The position numbers and the translations under genes were made by a program. 64,000 nt of DNA from positions 380,275 to 444,274 of the forward strand of contig NZ_JAIQYY010000001.1 in assembly GCF_020181035.1 (NCBI RefSeq), given 5' to 3'. Below the pieces are notes generated by a model. It was not told the origin of the DNA, made no database searches, and worked only from the letters and a program-made list of their open reading frames with translations. Origin of the DNA: Streptomyces sp. CoH27. Lineage in GTDB: Bacteria > Actinomycetota > Actinomycetes > Streptomycetales > Streptomycetaceae. Of the stretch, positions 18,437 to 26,002 are shown piece after piece. The stretch's first letter is position 1. Each line of letters opens with the position of its first letter.

Positions 18437-19864
18437 ATGCGCGCCTGTCCCGCGTGCGGGGCGTCCAACGACCCCGCTGACGACTTCTGCGGCAACTGCG
18501 GGGCCTACCTGGGCTGGTCCGAGGAGGGTTCTCGGGACACGTCCGCCCCGCCGGCCGCACCGGAACCGCCGGCCTCGTCCACCCCGCCGGCCGCACCGGA
18601 ACCGCCGGCCTCGCCCGCCCCGGCGGCCGACGAAACCGCCGCTTCCCGTCCTGCGACGTCCCGCACGTCACCCTCTCCCGCACCCCGTACGTCGTCCCTG
18701 CGGACCAGGCTGACGGGGCGGTCCCGGCGGAGTTCGGACGACACGCCCGAGCCGGAGCGAGCCCAGGAGGCCCTGACTCCGGTGGCCCCGGTGCCGGCAG
18801 CACCGGTCACGGACGGGCCGACGGGAGACAACGACCCTGCAGAGGGCGGGAGTTCGGACCGTGAGATCGGCGCGGGTGGCGCGGAACGCGGTGCGGACGA
18901 GCAGAGCCCCACCACATCCCGCACCCCCGACAGCGCCGCCGCCCCGTCCGGCACCCCCGGCATCCCCGACACCGCCACCGCGCCGACGCCCGCTCCGGCT
19001 CCGCCGGTCCCCACGGCCGCCCCTGCCCCTCCGGTCCACCCCGCCGCCTCCGTCTCGACGCCGCCCTCGCCGCCGCCGTCCGAGGACGTCGGGCCCGTGC
19101 AGCCCGCGAAGCCGGTCGCACCGCGTCCTGTCGTGCGGGCGGCGGCCGTGCCGGAGGAGGAGGTGTCCGGGGTGCCGTGCCCGGTGTGCGGCACACCCAA
19201 TCCGCCCGGCCGCCGGTTCTGCCGCCGCTGTGCGAGCCTGCTCACCCCGGCGGCGGACCGGGCGCCGCTGCCCTGGTGGCGGACCATCTGGCCGCTGCGG
19301 CGCCGGGTGCGGGCGGGGTCCGGGCGGTGGATCCGGGTGCTGGTCACCCTGGCCGTGATTCTGGCGCTGTGCGTGGGCGGGTTCTTCCTGCTGCCCGCCG
19401 GGCGCGCCCTGTTCGAGGACACCCGCGACAAACTCGGCGGCGTCAAGGCCGTCACTCCGGTGGCCGTCCACGCGAGTGCCGAGGTGCCCGGCCATCCGGC
19501 GAAGAACACCACGGACGGGCTCAACAACCGCTACTGGGGCGCACCCGGCGCAGGGGCCTCGATCACGTACACCTTCGGCAAGCCGTTCCGGATGGTCGAC
19601 CTCATCGTCACGAACGGCGCGTCGATGGAGCCCGAGGAGTACGACCGTGAGGCGCGGGCGCTCCGGATGGACATGGAGGTCACGTCGGCCGACGGGTCGG
19701 TGCACCGCAAGGAGATCGACCTCGGCGACAAGGCGGGAACGCAGACCGTCACGACCGGGATCGACGACGTGGTGAAGGTGCGGCTGGTGCTGGGGTCGGT
19801 CACCGGGCTCACGGCTCGGCGTCATGTCGCCGTCGCCGAGGTGGAGTTCTTCCAGCGGAGCTGA
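18437..19864 (+). CDS. cisA: CisA-like membrane protein of the Streptomyces injection system
   Basis: 475 residues with AAGGGAGG 7 bases before the ATG. Two zinc-ribbon motifs occur: CPACGASN...FCGNCGAYLG (residues 4-22) and CPVCGTPN...FCRRCASLL (about 250-272). They are separated by a 220-residue Pro/Ala/Thr-rich disordered stretch. A transmembrane helix (VLVTLAVILALCVGGFFLL) lies near residue 300. The exported C-terminus (SAEVPGHPAKNTTDGLNNRYWG, then VRLVLGSVTG and VAVAEVEFFQ) resembles a galactose-binding/discoidin fold. This matches the described architecture of CisA, the S. coelicolor protein that recruits cytoplasmic CIS particles to the membrane under stress. Last gene of the operon; it converges on a regulator gene 22 bases away. 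Confidence 0.82.
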   Translation: MRACPACGASNDPADDFCGNCGAYLGWSEEGSRDTSAPPAAPEPPASSTPPAAPEPPASPAPAADETAASRPATSRTSPSPAPRTSSLRTRLTGRSRRSSDDTPEPERAQEALTPVAPVPAAPVTDGPTGDNDPAEGGSSDREIGAGGAERGADEQSPTTSRTPDSAAAPSGTPGIPDTATAPTPAPAPPVPTAAPAPPVHPAASVSTPPSPPPSEDVGPVQPAKPVAPRPVVRAAAVPEEEVSGVPCPVCGTPNPPGRRFCRRCASLLTPAADRAPLPWWRTIWPLRRRVRAGSGRWIRVLVTLAVILALCVGGFFLLPAGRALFEDTRDKLGGVKAVTPVAVHASAEVPGHPAKNTTDGLNNRYWGAPGAGASITYTFGKPFRMVDLIVTNGASMEPEEYDREARALRMDMEVTSADGSVHRKEIDLGDKAGTQTVTTGIDDVVKVRLVLGSVTGLTARRHVAVAEVEFFQRS

Positions 19865-19886
19865 CACCCGGGCGGCAAGAGCGGGG

Positions 19887-20738
19887 TCAGCGGGGCGCGT
19901 CCATGCACTGGGTGCCGATGACCGACAGCAGCCGGAGCGCCTCCTCGGACCGCGAACCGGGGACGGCGGTGTAGATGACGACCTGCTGGTCCCGGTCGGC
20001 GAGGTCGAGGGCGTCGCAGTTGACGGTGACCGCCCCGACCAGCGGGTGCCGGAAGGTCTTGCGCAGGGTGGGTGCCACGGCCACGTCGTGGGAGGCCCAC
20101 AGCCGGACGAACTCCTCGCTGCCGTCGAGGAGTTCACGGATCAGCCCGGTCACCTCGGGATCGTCGGGGTAGCGGGCGGCGGCGGTGCGCAGCCGCCGGG
20201 CCGCGTGGCGGGCGAACGCGTCGGCGTCGGACACGCCGTACAGCCGGCGTCCCCCGGGGCGCGGCCCGAGGAAGGCCCGGCGGGCGAGGTTGCGGTCGCG
20301 GCGGGGCAGGGCCGAGAAGTCCTCCATGAGGGCGGCCGCCAGCTCGTTCCAGGCGAGCACCTCCAGCGTGGCGGAGGTGACGAAGGCGGCGGACCCCGGC
20401 AGCCGGTCCACCAGATCGAGGATGCTCTGCCGCACCTCGCGCGGGGGTCCGGGCGGCGGCTCCACCGGGGCGCCGGCCAGGAGGTGGAGGTGGTCGCGTT
20501 CGGCGTCCGTCAGCCGCAGGGCCTGGGCCAGCCCGGTCAGCACCTCGCGGGACGGGCGCGGGGCGCGGGCCTGCTCCAGCCGGGTGTAGTACTCGGTCGA
20601 GATGTACGCCAGCTGCGCCACCTCCTCGCGGCGCAGGCCCGGCGTGCGGCGGCGCGGCCCGGCGGGCACGCCCACGTCGGCGGGGCCGATCCGCTCGCGC
20701 CGGCTGCGCAGGAAGGCCGCCAGTTCCGTTCTGTCCAC
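19887..20738 (-). CDS. MmyB-like XRE-family transcriptional regulator
   Basis: 283 residues from GTG 20738. Residues 1-75 form an XRE helix-turn-helix (LAAFLRSRRERIGPADVG, RTPGLRREEVAQLAYISTEYYTRLEQAR). The rest is the MmyB-like ligand-binding domain (WNELAAALMEDFSALPRRDRNLARRAFL, WASHDVAV, VTVNCDAL). This family, abundant in Streptomyces, typically sits divergent from a short-chain dehydrogenase and represses it until a small, possibly fatty, ligand binds. That arrangement is present here. Probably autoregulated through the palindrome in the shared intergenic region. Confidence 0.9.
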   Translation of the reverse strand: MDRTELAAFLRSRRERIGPADVGVPAGPRRRTPGLRREEVAQLAYISTEYYTRLEQARAPRPSREVLTGLAQALRLTDAERDHLHLLAGAPVEPPPGPPREVRQSILDLVDRLPGSAAFVTSATLEVLAWNELAAALMEDFSALPRRDRNLARRAFLGPRPGGRRLYGVSDADAFARHAARRLRTAAARYPDDPEVTGLIRELLDGSEEFVRLWASHDVAVAPTLRKTFRHPLVGAVTVNCDALDLADRDQQVVIYTAVPGSRSEEALRLLSVIGTQCMDAPR

Positions 20739-20771
20739 ACCCCCAGTGTGCGCGGGCGCCGGGTGGCCGAT

Positions 20772-20792
20772 CCAGGTACCGACGGTGCCTGG
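20772..20792. promoter_or_regulatory. palindrome between MmyB-like regulator and SDR gene
   Basis: CCAGGTACC (20772-20780), GAC, GGTGCCTGG (20784-20792) is a 9-bp inverted repeat with one mismatch, central in the 87-base divergent promoter region. It is the best candidate operator for the regulator. Confidence 0.6.
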
Positions 20793-20825
20793 ATGAGCCC
20801 TGCTCACGGGCGCAGGCTCGCTGCC

Positions 20826-21629
20826 ATGGAGAACAACACACAGACCGTCGGGACATCCACCCCGGCCGCTCCCGGCCTGCTGGCGGGCAAGGTCGCCTTC
20901 GTGACGGGTGCCGGGCGCGGGATCGGCGCCGCCGCGGCCCGGCTCTTCGCCCGGGAAGGGGCCCGGGTGCTGCTCGCGGCCCGTACGGAAGCCCAGCTGA
21001 AGGCGGTGACCGAGGAGATCCGGGCGGCGGGCGGCACCGCGGACTTCGTGGTGTGCGATCTCGCCGAGCCGGAGAGCGTACGGGCCGCGGTGGACCGTGC
21101 CGTCGGCCTCCACGGCCGCCTCGACATCGCCTTCAACAACGGTGCGACGATCCAGCGTCCCGGCCCGCTGGACGAGCTGCCGGAGGCCGACTTCGACCAT
21201 GTCTACACGGTGAACCTCAAGGGCGTGTGGCTGGCCATGGCCGCGGAGGTCGCCGCCATCCGGGCGACTGCGGGGACGGGAGCCATCGTCAACAACTCGT
21301 CCGTCGGCAGCCTGCGGGGCAACCCCGAACTGCCGGCGTACGGCGCGATGAAGCGGGCGGTGAACAGCCTGACGGAGTCGGCCGCCGTGACGTACGGGCC
21401 CGAGGGGATCCGGGTCAACGCCATCGCGCCCGGCAACACGCTGACCGAGATGATCCGGGCCTGGGAGGCGGAGTCGCCCGGACTCCAGGACCGGCTCACG
21501 GCCCTGACCCCGCTGCGCCGCGCGGCCGACCCCGGGGAGATCGCCGAGGCCGCCGCCTGGCTGCTGAGCGACCGCGCCTCCTTCGTGACCGGCACGGTGC
21601 TGCGGGTCGACGGCGGCGCTCGGGCCTGA
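20826..21629 (+). CDS. short-chain dehydrogenase/reductase
   Basis: 267 residues, ATG 20826. A Rossmann fold with GAGRGIG (NADP-type TGxxxGIG), NNGA after the fourth strand, the catalytic Ser in VNNSSVGS and the Tyr/Lys pair in YGAMK gives a complete classical SDR active site. PGNTLTEM follows at the substrate lid. The substrate cannot be deduced. Divergent from the MmyB-like regulator, which probably controls it. A few bases separate its end from the convergent lipase gene. Confidence 0.93.
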   Translation: MENNTQTVGTSTPAAPGLLAGKVAFVTGAGRGIGAAAARLFAREGARVLLAARTEAQLKAVTEEIRAAGGTADFVVCDLAEPESVRAAVDRAVGLHGRLDIAFNNGATIQRPGPLDELPEADFDHVYTVNLKGVWLAMAAEVAAIRATAGTGAIVNNSSVGSLRGNPELPAYGAMKRAVNSLTESAAVTYGPEGIRVNAIAPGNTLTEMIRAWEAESPGLQDRLTALTPLRRAADPGEIAEAAAWLLSDRASFVTGTVLRVDGGARA

Positions 21630-21641
21630 AGTCCCCGGAGG

Positions 21642-22514
21642 TCAGCCGAGGCCGAGCACGCTCATCGTGTGCTCGGCCATGCGCTGCTCGCCGAGCGCGT
21701 TGGGGTGCACGGGGACGATGTTCGTCCCGAAGAGGAGCGGCTCGATCCACCGGGTGCCGAGCGGTTGGCAGGCGTCATGCCCCGCGGAAACCTGGGAGAA
21801 GTCCACGTACGTGGCCCCGGTCTCCTCGGCGGCGCGCTCGACGACGGCGTTGAGGTGGGCCTGCAGGGCGTGCAGGTACGGCACGTCGCCTTCGGCGACC
21901 GGCAGCTGGGCGAAGCAGGACGGGTCGGCCGTGGCGGGCGTGATCCACGGGTATCCGAGCACCGCCACCCGGGCGTCGGGCGCCTTGGCCCGTACGGCGC
22001 TCAGCGCGCTCTTCAGCGCGGGGTAGGTGTTCGTGTCGATCGCGTCTTCGAAGGACGTGCCGTACGTGTCCTTGCAGGGGCTGCCCTTGCCGCCGCTGAG
22101 GATCCCCGCGGTGCCGCAGTCCAGGATGGCGTTGATGAAGGTGCCGTTGTCGTTGCCGCCGATGGTCAGGGTCACCAGGTCGGTGTCCGCGGTGACGGCG
22201 TCCGCCTGCGGGGCGACCCCGGGGTACTGGGACGCGGTGAAGTCCTTGGTCTGGGCGGCCCCGCAGGTGACATCCGTCAGCCGGGCGCCGGTGCGGGCGG
22301 CGATGACGTGGGGGTAGTTGGCCGTGGAGCGCAGGCACAGCAGGTTGCCGAGGTCGACGGGAAGGACGCCGGACGCGGCGCTGTAACTGTCGCCGAGGGC
22401 GGCGTAGTTCAGGGGGGTCGCGGCCTGGGCGGGCGCGGCGGTGAGGCCGAGGGCCAGCGCCCCGGCGAGTGCGGAGGTCGCGGCGATGACACGGCGCAGG
22501 GCAGGCTTGGGCAT
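21642..22514 (-). CDS. secreted SGNH-family lipase/esterase
   Basis: 290 residues. Signal peptide residues 1-31 (RRVIAATSALAGALALGLTAAPAQA). Block I GDSYSAASG carries the nucleophile Ser, block III GGNDNGT the oxyanion Asn, and the C-terminal DxxH-type block reads VHPNALGE. Six cysteines fit the three disulfides of Streptomyces extracellular lipases such as those of S. rimosus and S. coelicolor. It hydrolyses lipid or acyl esters outside the cell. Transcribed divergently from the membrane NTPase-like gene. Confidence 0.93.
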   Translation of the reverse strand: MPKPALRRVIAATSALAGALALGLTAAPAQAATPLNYAALGDSYSAASGVLPVDLGNLLCLRSTANYPHVIAARTGARLTDVTCGAAQTKDFTASQYPGVAPQADAVTADTDLVTLTIGGNDNGTFINAILDCGTAGILSGGKGSPCKDTYGTSFEDAIDTNTYPALKSALSAVRAKAPDARVAVLGYPWITPATADPSCFAQLPVAEGDVPYLHALQAHLNAVVERAAEETGATYVDFSQVSAGHDACQPLGTRWIEPLLFGTNIVPVHPNALGEQRMAEHTMSVLGLG

Positions 22515-22735
22515 GGCAGGTGCTCCCTCTTCTCGGGGTGGGGGTGCGCGAGAAAGCGGCGGCTCGGAGCAAGGGGAGTGCCGGAGCAGGGGAGTTACTT
22601 CGGGGTTCTACCGATAAGTAATGTGAGGGTGGCGCACCCTGGAGTCAACGTTGTCGACGGAGATTCTTAAGACGCTGACGACGTGCGAGTTGCCCAGGGA
22701 TCATGGGGACTTGGGCGAGGGACGGGAGGGGTGCC
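22515..22735. promoter_or_regulatory. divergent promoter region with two inverted repeats
   Basis: TTACTT (22595-22600) and AAGTAA (22616-22621) flank 15 bases; AGGGTG (22626-22631) and CACCCT (22635-22640) flank GCG. The region is AT-richer than its surroundings. Either element could regulate the lipase on the minus strand or the downstream gene on the plus strand. Confidence 0.4.
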
Positions 22736-24571
22736 GTGGGTGGAGCGAGTGGAGTGGGGCGCCGGGGTACGGGACGGGGTGGCTGGGACGACCCGGGGGC
22801 GGGCAAGGGGCTGCGGATCGCGGCGGGAGTGGCCACGTGGGGCGGTCTGGCGTGCGTCCTCGCCGGTGTCGCCGGGTTCTTCGTGCGGGAGAGCCGGCCC
22901 CGGGTGTGGCACGGATCCTGGTGGCAGATCGGCGGGCTGATCGCCGTAGGACTCGCGGGACTCATGGTCGATGAGGGGATCGGGAGATACGTCCGGCGGA
23001 TCGAGCGCTTCCTCTCGTACCGGACGATGCTGGAGAACCCCGGCCGTACGAGCGTGCACCCGGATGACGACCCCAGTGTCTTCCGGCTGCTGTCGCCGCT
23101 GCACAGCCCCGTGCCCTTCCGCGACCGCGAGGACGAGCTGGCCCGGCTGCGGGCCTGGTGCGACGGCGAGGCGGACCCGCACCCGGTGCTGCTGCTCGCC
23201 GGTGACGGCGGGGCCGACAAGTCCCGGCTGGCGCTGGAGCTCGCGCGGGCGCTCGGCGAGGACTGGACCGCCGGACGGCTGCTGTCCGCGCACACGCACA
23301 CGGTGTTTCCGGCACTGCGCGACCGTGGCAGGCCCGCGCTGGTCGTCGTGGACGACGCCGACATCTGCTCCGACCTCGACAGCCATATGCACTCCCGGGT
23401 GCGCGCGGACGTGGTCCCGCTGCTCAACGCGTTTCGCAGGCGCCCCCAGGACGGGCCGCCGATGCGATTGCTGTTCGTCGTACGGCACGCGGAGCGGTTC
23501 CGCGCGGTGGTCTCCGAGGAACTGGGCCAGGACCATCGCAGCCGCGACACCCGGTACCTCATCGACGAGGCTCCCGTGCTCGATCTCGCGCCGCCCGTGC
23601 TCGACCGCGCCGCCCGGGCCGAGCGCCACGCGCAGGCCCTCGCCGCCTTCACCGCCGTACTCGGGGACGCCCCCGCCGATGCCCCGCGCGGCACGGCCCC
23701 CGCGCCTGACGGCCAGACCCTTCTGGACCTGCACGCCCAGGCCCTGGTCACCGCACTGACCGGCGGACCCGCTCCCCGCGCCTTCGAGGACATCGCCGCC
23801 GTCCTCTTCGAGCGGGAACGGGACCGCTGGCGGCGCGCCGCCGCGTCCTTCACCGCCCCCGGGGTCGCCGCGCTGCCCGGCTTGTCCGACCACCCCGAGC
23901 TGCCCGAACGCGTCATGCTGGCCATGCTGTTGAACAGCCATCGGGAGTACGTCGCCGCCACGCACCTCGTCGAACGGCTCCCCGGATTCGAGGGGCTGGA
24001 CCGGGACCGGGCCCGGACCGAGACGTACGCATGGGTGCACTGGGCCCTCGCGCTGCACGGCGGAACGCGGACGGCCGAACGCATGGCGGAGCCCTGGATC
24101 GGGCCGGAGCGGTTCACCAACTGGTTCCTCACCACGCGGCTGCGCGCCGAGCCGGAGCTGTTCGACCGCCTCCAGTCGGGGCTGAACATGCGCCGGGCCG
24201 AGCATGCGGCGGCCCTGCTGTGCCGGGCCTGCGAGGACTTCCCCGAGGCGGGAGAGAACCTGCGGCGGTTCGTCGCGGCAGCCCCGCCGGGGCACGGCTA
24301 CGGCGCCCTGCGCGCCGCCCTGACGCTCGCGCATCCCGAGCGGGTCGACCCCTGGATCGCCGAGGGCCTGCGGAAGCTGGAGCCCGAGATCCGCACCACC
24401 TTCACCAACAGCGCTGTGTACGGCCTGGCACGGGTCACCGATCCCGAGCTGCTGCCGCGTTCCTTCGCCGTCCTGGCCGGCACGTACCAGCAGCTCAAGC
24501 GGGCCGAGGCGAAGGAGGAGCGCCGGCGGAAGTGGGACCAGCGACGGCAGGCGCTTCGCAAGAGGGCCTGA
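22736..24571 (+). CDS. membrane-anchored NTPase-like protein with a degenerate P-loop
   Basis: 611 residues from GTG 22736, chosen because GGGAGGGG lies 5-7 bases upstream; ATG 22703 would add 11 residues. Two membrane segments lie near residues 29-51 (VATWGGLACVLAGVAGFFV) and 62-78. A STAND/NACHT-like NTPase module follows: RDREDELARLRAWC, then GDGGADKSRLALELA at about 156 (the Walker A Gly before Lys is replaced by Asp), ALVVVDDADICSD as Walker B, and LLFVVRHAERF as a sensor-like strand. The C-terminal 200 residues are helical and repeat-like. I do not recognise a named family. It may be a signalling or defence ATPase with altered nucleotide binding. Confidence 0.7.
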   Translation: MGGASGVGRRGTGRGGWDDPGAGKGLRIAAGVATWGGLACVLAGVAGFFVRESRPRVWHGSWWQIGGLIAVGLAGLMVDEGIGRYVRRIERFLSYRTMLENPGRTSVHPDDDPSVFRLLSPLHSPVPFRDREDELARLRAWCDGEADPHPVLLLAGDGGADKSRLALELARALGEDWTAGRLLSAHTHTVFPALRDRGRPALVVVDDADICSDLDSHMHSRVRADVVPLLNAFRRRPQDGPPMRLLFVVRHAERFRAVVSEELGQDHRSRDTRYLIDEAPVLDLAPPVLDRAARAERHAQALAAFTAVLGDAPADAPRGTAPAPDGQTLLDLHAQALVTALTGGPAPRAFEDIAAVLFERERDRWRRAAASFTAPGVAALPGLSDHPELPERVMLAMLLNSHREYVAATHLVERLPGFEGLDRDRARTETYAWVHWALALHGGTRTAERMAEPWIGPERFTNWFLTTRLRAEPELFDRLQSGLNMRRAEHAAALLCRACEDFPEAGENLRRFVAAAPPGHGYGALRAALTLAHPERVDPWIAEGLRKLEPEIRTTFTNSAVYGLARVTDPELLPRSFAVLAGTYQQLKRAEAKEERRRKWDQRRQALRKRA

Positions 24572-24572
24572 C

Positions 24573-24619
24573 GGCCGGCACGGCGAGGCCACCTCTTACG
24601 GAGTCATGACGTGCCGGCC
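24573..24619. terminator. long-loop 10-bp inverted repeat
   Basis: GGCCGGCACG (24573-24582) and CGTGCCGGCC (24610-24619) pair perfectly over a 27-base loop, starting right after the preceding stop. It probably terminates that gene, but it also lies 40 bases before the next start, so an operator role is possible. Confidence 0.4.
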
Positions 24620-24661
24620 ACGCCACCCGGTCATGGCGCGGTCCAGGGCTAGCGTGACCGT

Positions 24662-25663
24662 ATGCGTGTACTGGTCACCGGCGGTGCCGGGTTCATCGGG
24701 TCCCATGTCGTCGAGGCGCTGCGGGCCGGCGGGCACGAGCCGCTGGTGTACGACGTCCGGGGGGATCCCGGCGCGGACGTGCGCAACCCGGCGGCGGTCG
24801 CTCGGGCCCTGGCGGGCGTGGACGCCGTCTGTCACCAGGCGGCGATGGTCGGGCTCGGCAACGGTGTCGCCGACGCGGCGGAGTACGTCTCGCGCAACGA
24901 CCTGGGTACGGCCGTCCTGGTCGCGGCCATGGCGGAGGCGGGGGTACGGCGCCTGGTGCTGGCCGGGTCCATGGTGGTGTACGGGGAGGGCCGTTACACG
25001 TGTCCGCGACACGGTGTCGTACGCCCCGGTCCCAGGACGGTGGCCGACCTCGACGCGGGCCGGTTCGAGCCCGCCTGCCCGCGCTGCGGGGCGGAGCTGA
25101 GCCCGGGGCTGGTCGGCGAGGACGCCCCGGCCGATCCGCGGAACGTGTACGCGGCGACCAAGCTGGCCCAGGAACACCTGGCCGCCGCGTGGGCCCGCAG
25201 CACGGGCGGATCGGCGGTGTCCCTGCGCTACCACAATGTGTACGGCCCCCGGATGCCGCGCGACACCCCGTACGCCGGGGTCGCCTCCTTCTTCCGCTCG
25301 GCACTCGCCCGGGGCGAGGCCCCGCGGGTGTTCGAGGACGGACGGCAGCGGCGGGACTTCGTCCATGTACGGGACGTGGCGGAGGCCAACGCGGCGGCTC
25401 TGGAGGCGGAGGCCGCCCCGGGTGTCCTCACGGTGTACAACACCGGCAGCGGCGAACCTCGTACCGTCGGCGAGATGGCCCGGGCCCTGGCCGACGCCTG
25501 CGGCGGTCCCCGGCCTGTGATCACCGGGGAGTACCGGCTGGGCGACGTACGGCACATCACCGCGGACTCCTCCCGTCTGCGCGCCGAACTGGGGTGGAAG
25601 CCGCAGGTCGGGTTTGCGCAAGGCATGCGCGAGTTCGCGCGGGCGGAACTGCGCGAGGGGTGA
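24662..25663 (+). CDS. NAD-dependent sugar-nucleotide epimerase (dTDP-L-rhamnose 4-epimerase-like)
   Basis: 333 residues. GGAGFIGSH is the NAD-binding motif and YAATK the catalytic Tyr-x3-Lys. A cysteine-bearing insertion after the fourth strand (YTCPRHGVVRPGPR ... PACPRCGAELSPG) precedes the NVYAATK segment. This insertion is characteristic of the WbiB/Tll-type dTDP-L-rhamnose 4-epimerases and related actinobacterial enzymes. RQRRDFVHVRDVAEAN is the typical C-terminal substrate region. Probably supplies a deoxysugar nucleotide for cell-envelope or metabolite glycosylation. A TAGCGT hexamer at 24650-24655, 6 bases before the ATG, could be a -10 element giving a nearly leaderless transcript. 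Confidence 0.85.
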   Translation: MRVLVTGGAGFIGSHVVEALRAGGHEPLVYDVRGDPGADVRNPAAVARALAGVDAVCHQAAMVGLGNGVADAAEYVSRNDLGTAVLVAAMAEAGVRRLVLAGSMVVYGEGRYTCPRHGVVRPGPRTVADLDAGRFEPACPRCGAELSPGLVGEDAPADPRNVYAATKLAQEHLAAAWARSTGGSAVSLRYHNVYGPRMPRDTPYAGVASFFRSALARGEAPRVFEDGRQRRDFVHVRDVAEANAAALEAEAAPGVLTVYNTGSGEPRTVGEMARALADACGGPRPVITGEYRLGDVRHITADSSRLRAELGWKPQVGFAQGMREFARAELREG

Positions 25664-26002
25664 ACACGGGCCTGCGGTGTGCCCCTTGGGAGGTCAGGCG
25701 ACGGCGGCCACCTGGTGCCGGCCGGGCTGCCGCGCCCACCGGACCGGCGCCGGCGCCCCACACCCCACGCTCAGGAAGACGCCGCCCATCAGCGGCCGGC
25801 CGAGCGTGCCGCCGAAGCGGCAGACGCCCGCATCCTCGCCCTGCGCGTGGGCAGGGCGAGGATGCGGCGCAGCTCGAACGAGCTGGCCGCGCACAGAAGT
25901 TCAGCGAGGGTGTGCACGCCTGGGCCGAGCAGGATCAGCACGACGGCACCCCAGGTGGACATCCCGTCGACGAAGCTGACGGTGGCTGACGATTCCCGCG
26001 AC
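25664..26002. other. intergenic region between epimerase and histidine kinase genes
   Basis: No convincing long gene. A minus-strand frame at 25789-25962 would encode 57 residues beginning MSTWGAVVLILLGPGVH, a short hydrophobic stretch, but has no clear ribosome site. The strong hairpin at 25828-25867 falls inside it. Best read as a convergent spacer containing a terminator. Confidence 0.5.
25828..25867. terminator. 17-bp perfect hairpin, bidirectional terminator candidate
   Basis: The arm 25828-25844 pairs with 25851-25867 without mismatch over the 6-base loop GCGTGG. It separates two convergent genes and is the most stable simple hairpin I found in the window. Confidence 0.7.

Noticed and set aside
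22645..24592. Two long minus-strand frames (514 and 641 codons)
   Set aside because: Both mirror the membrane NTPase-like gene; their products are low-complexity and the plus-strand product has recognisable motifs.
25789..25962. 57-codon minus-strand frame starting MSTWGAVV
   Set aside because: Hydrophobic but has no ribosome site and contains a perfect 17-bp hairpin; kept only as a note.
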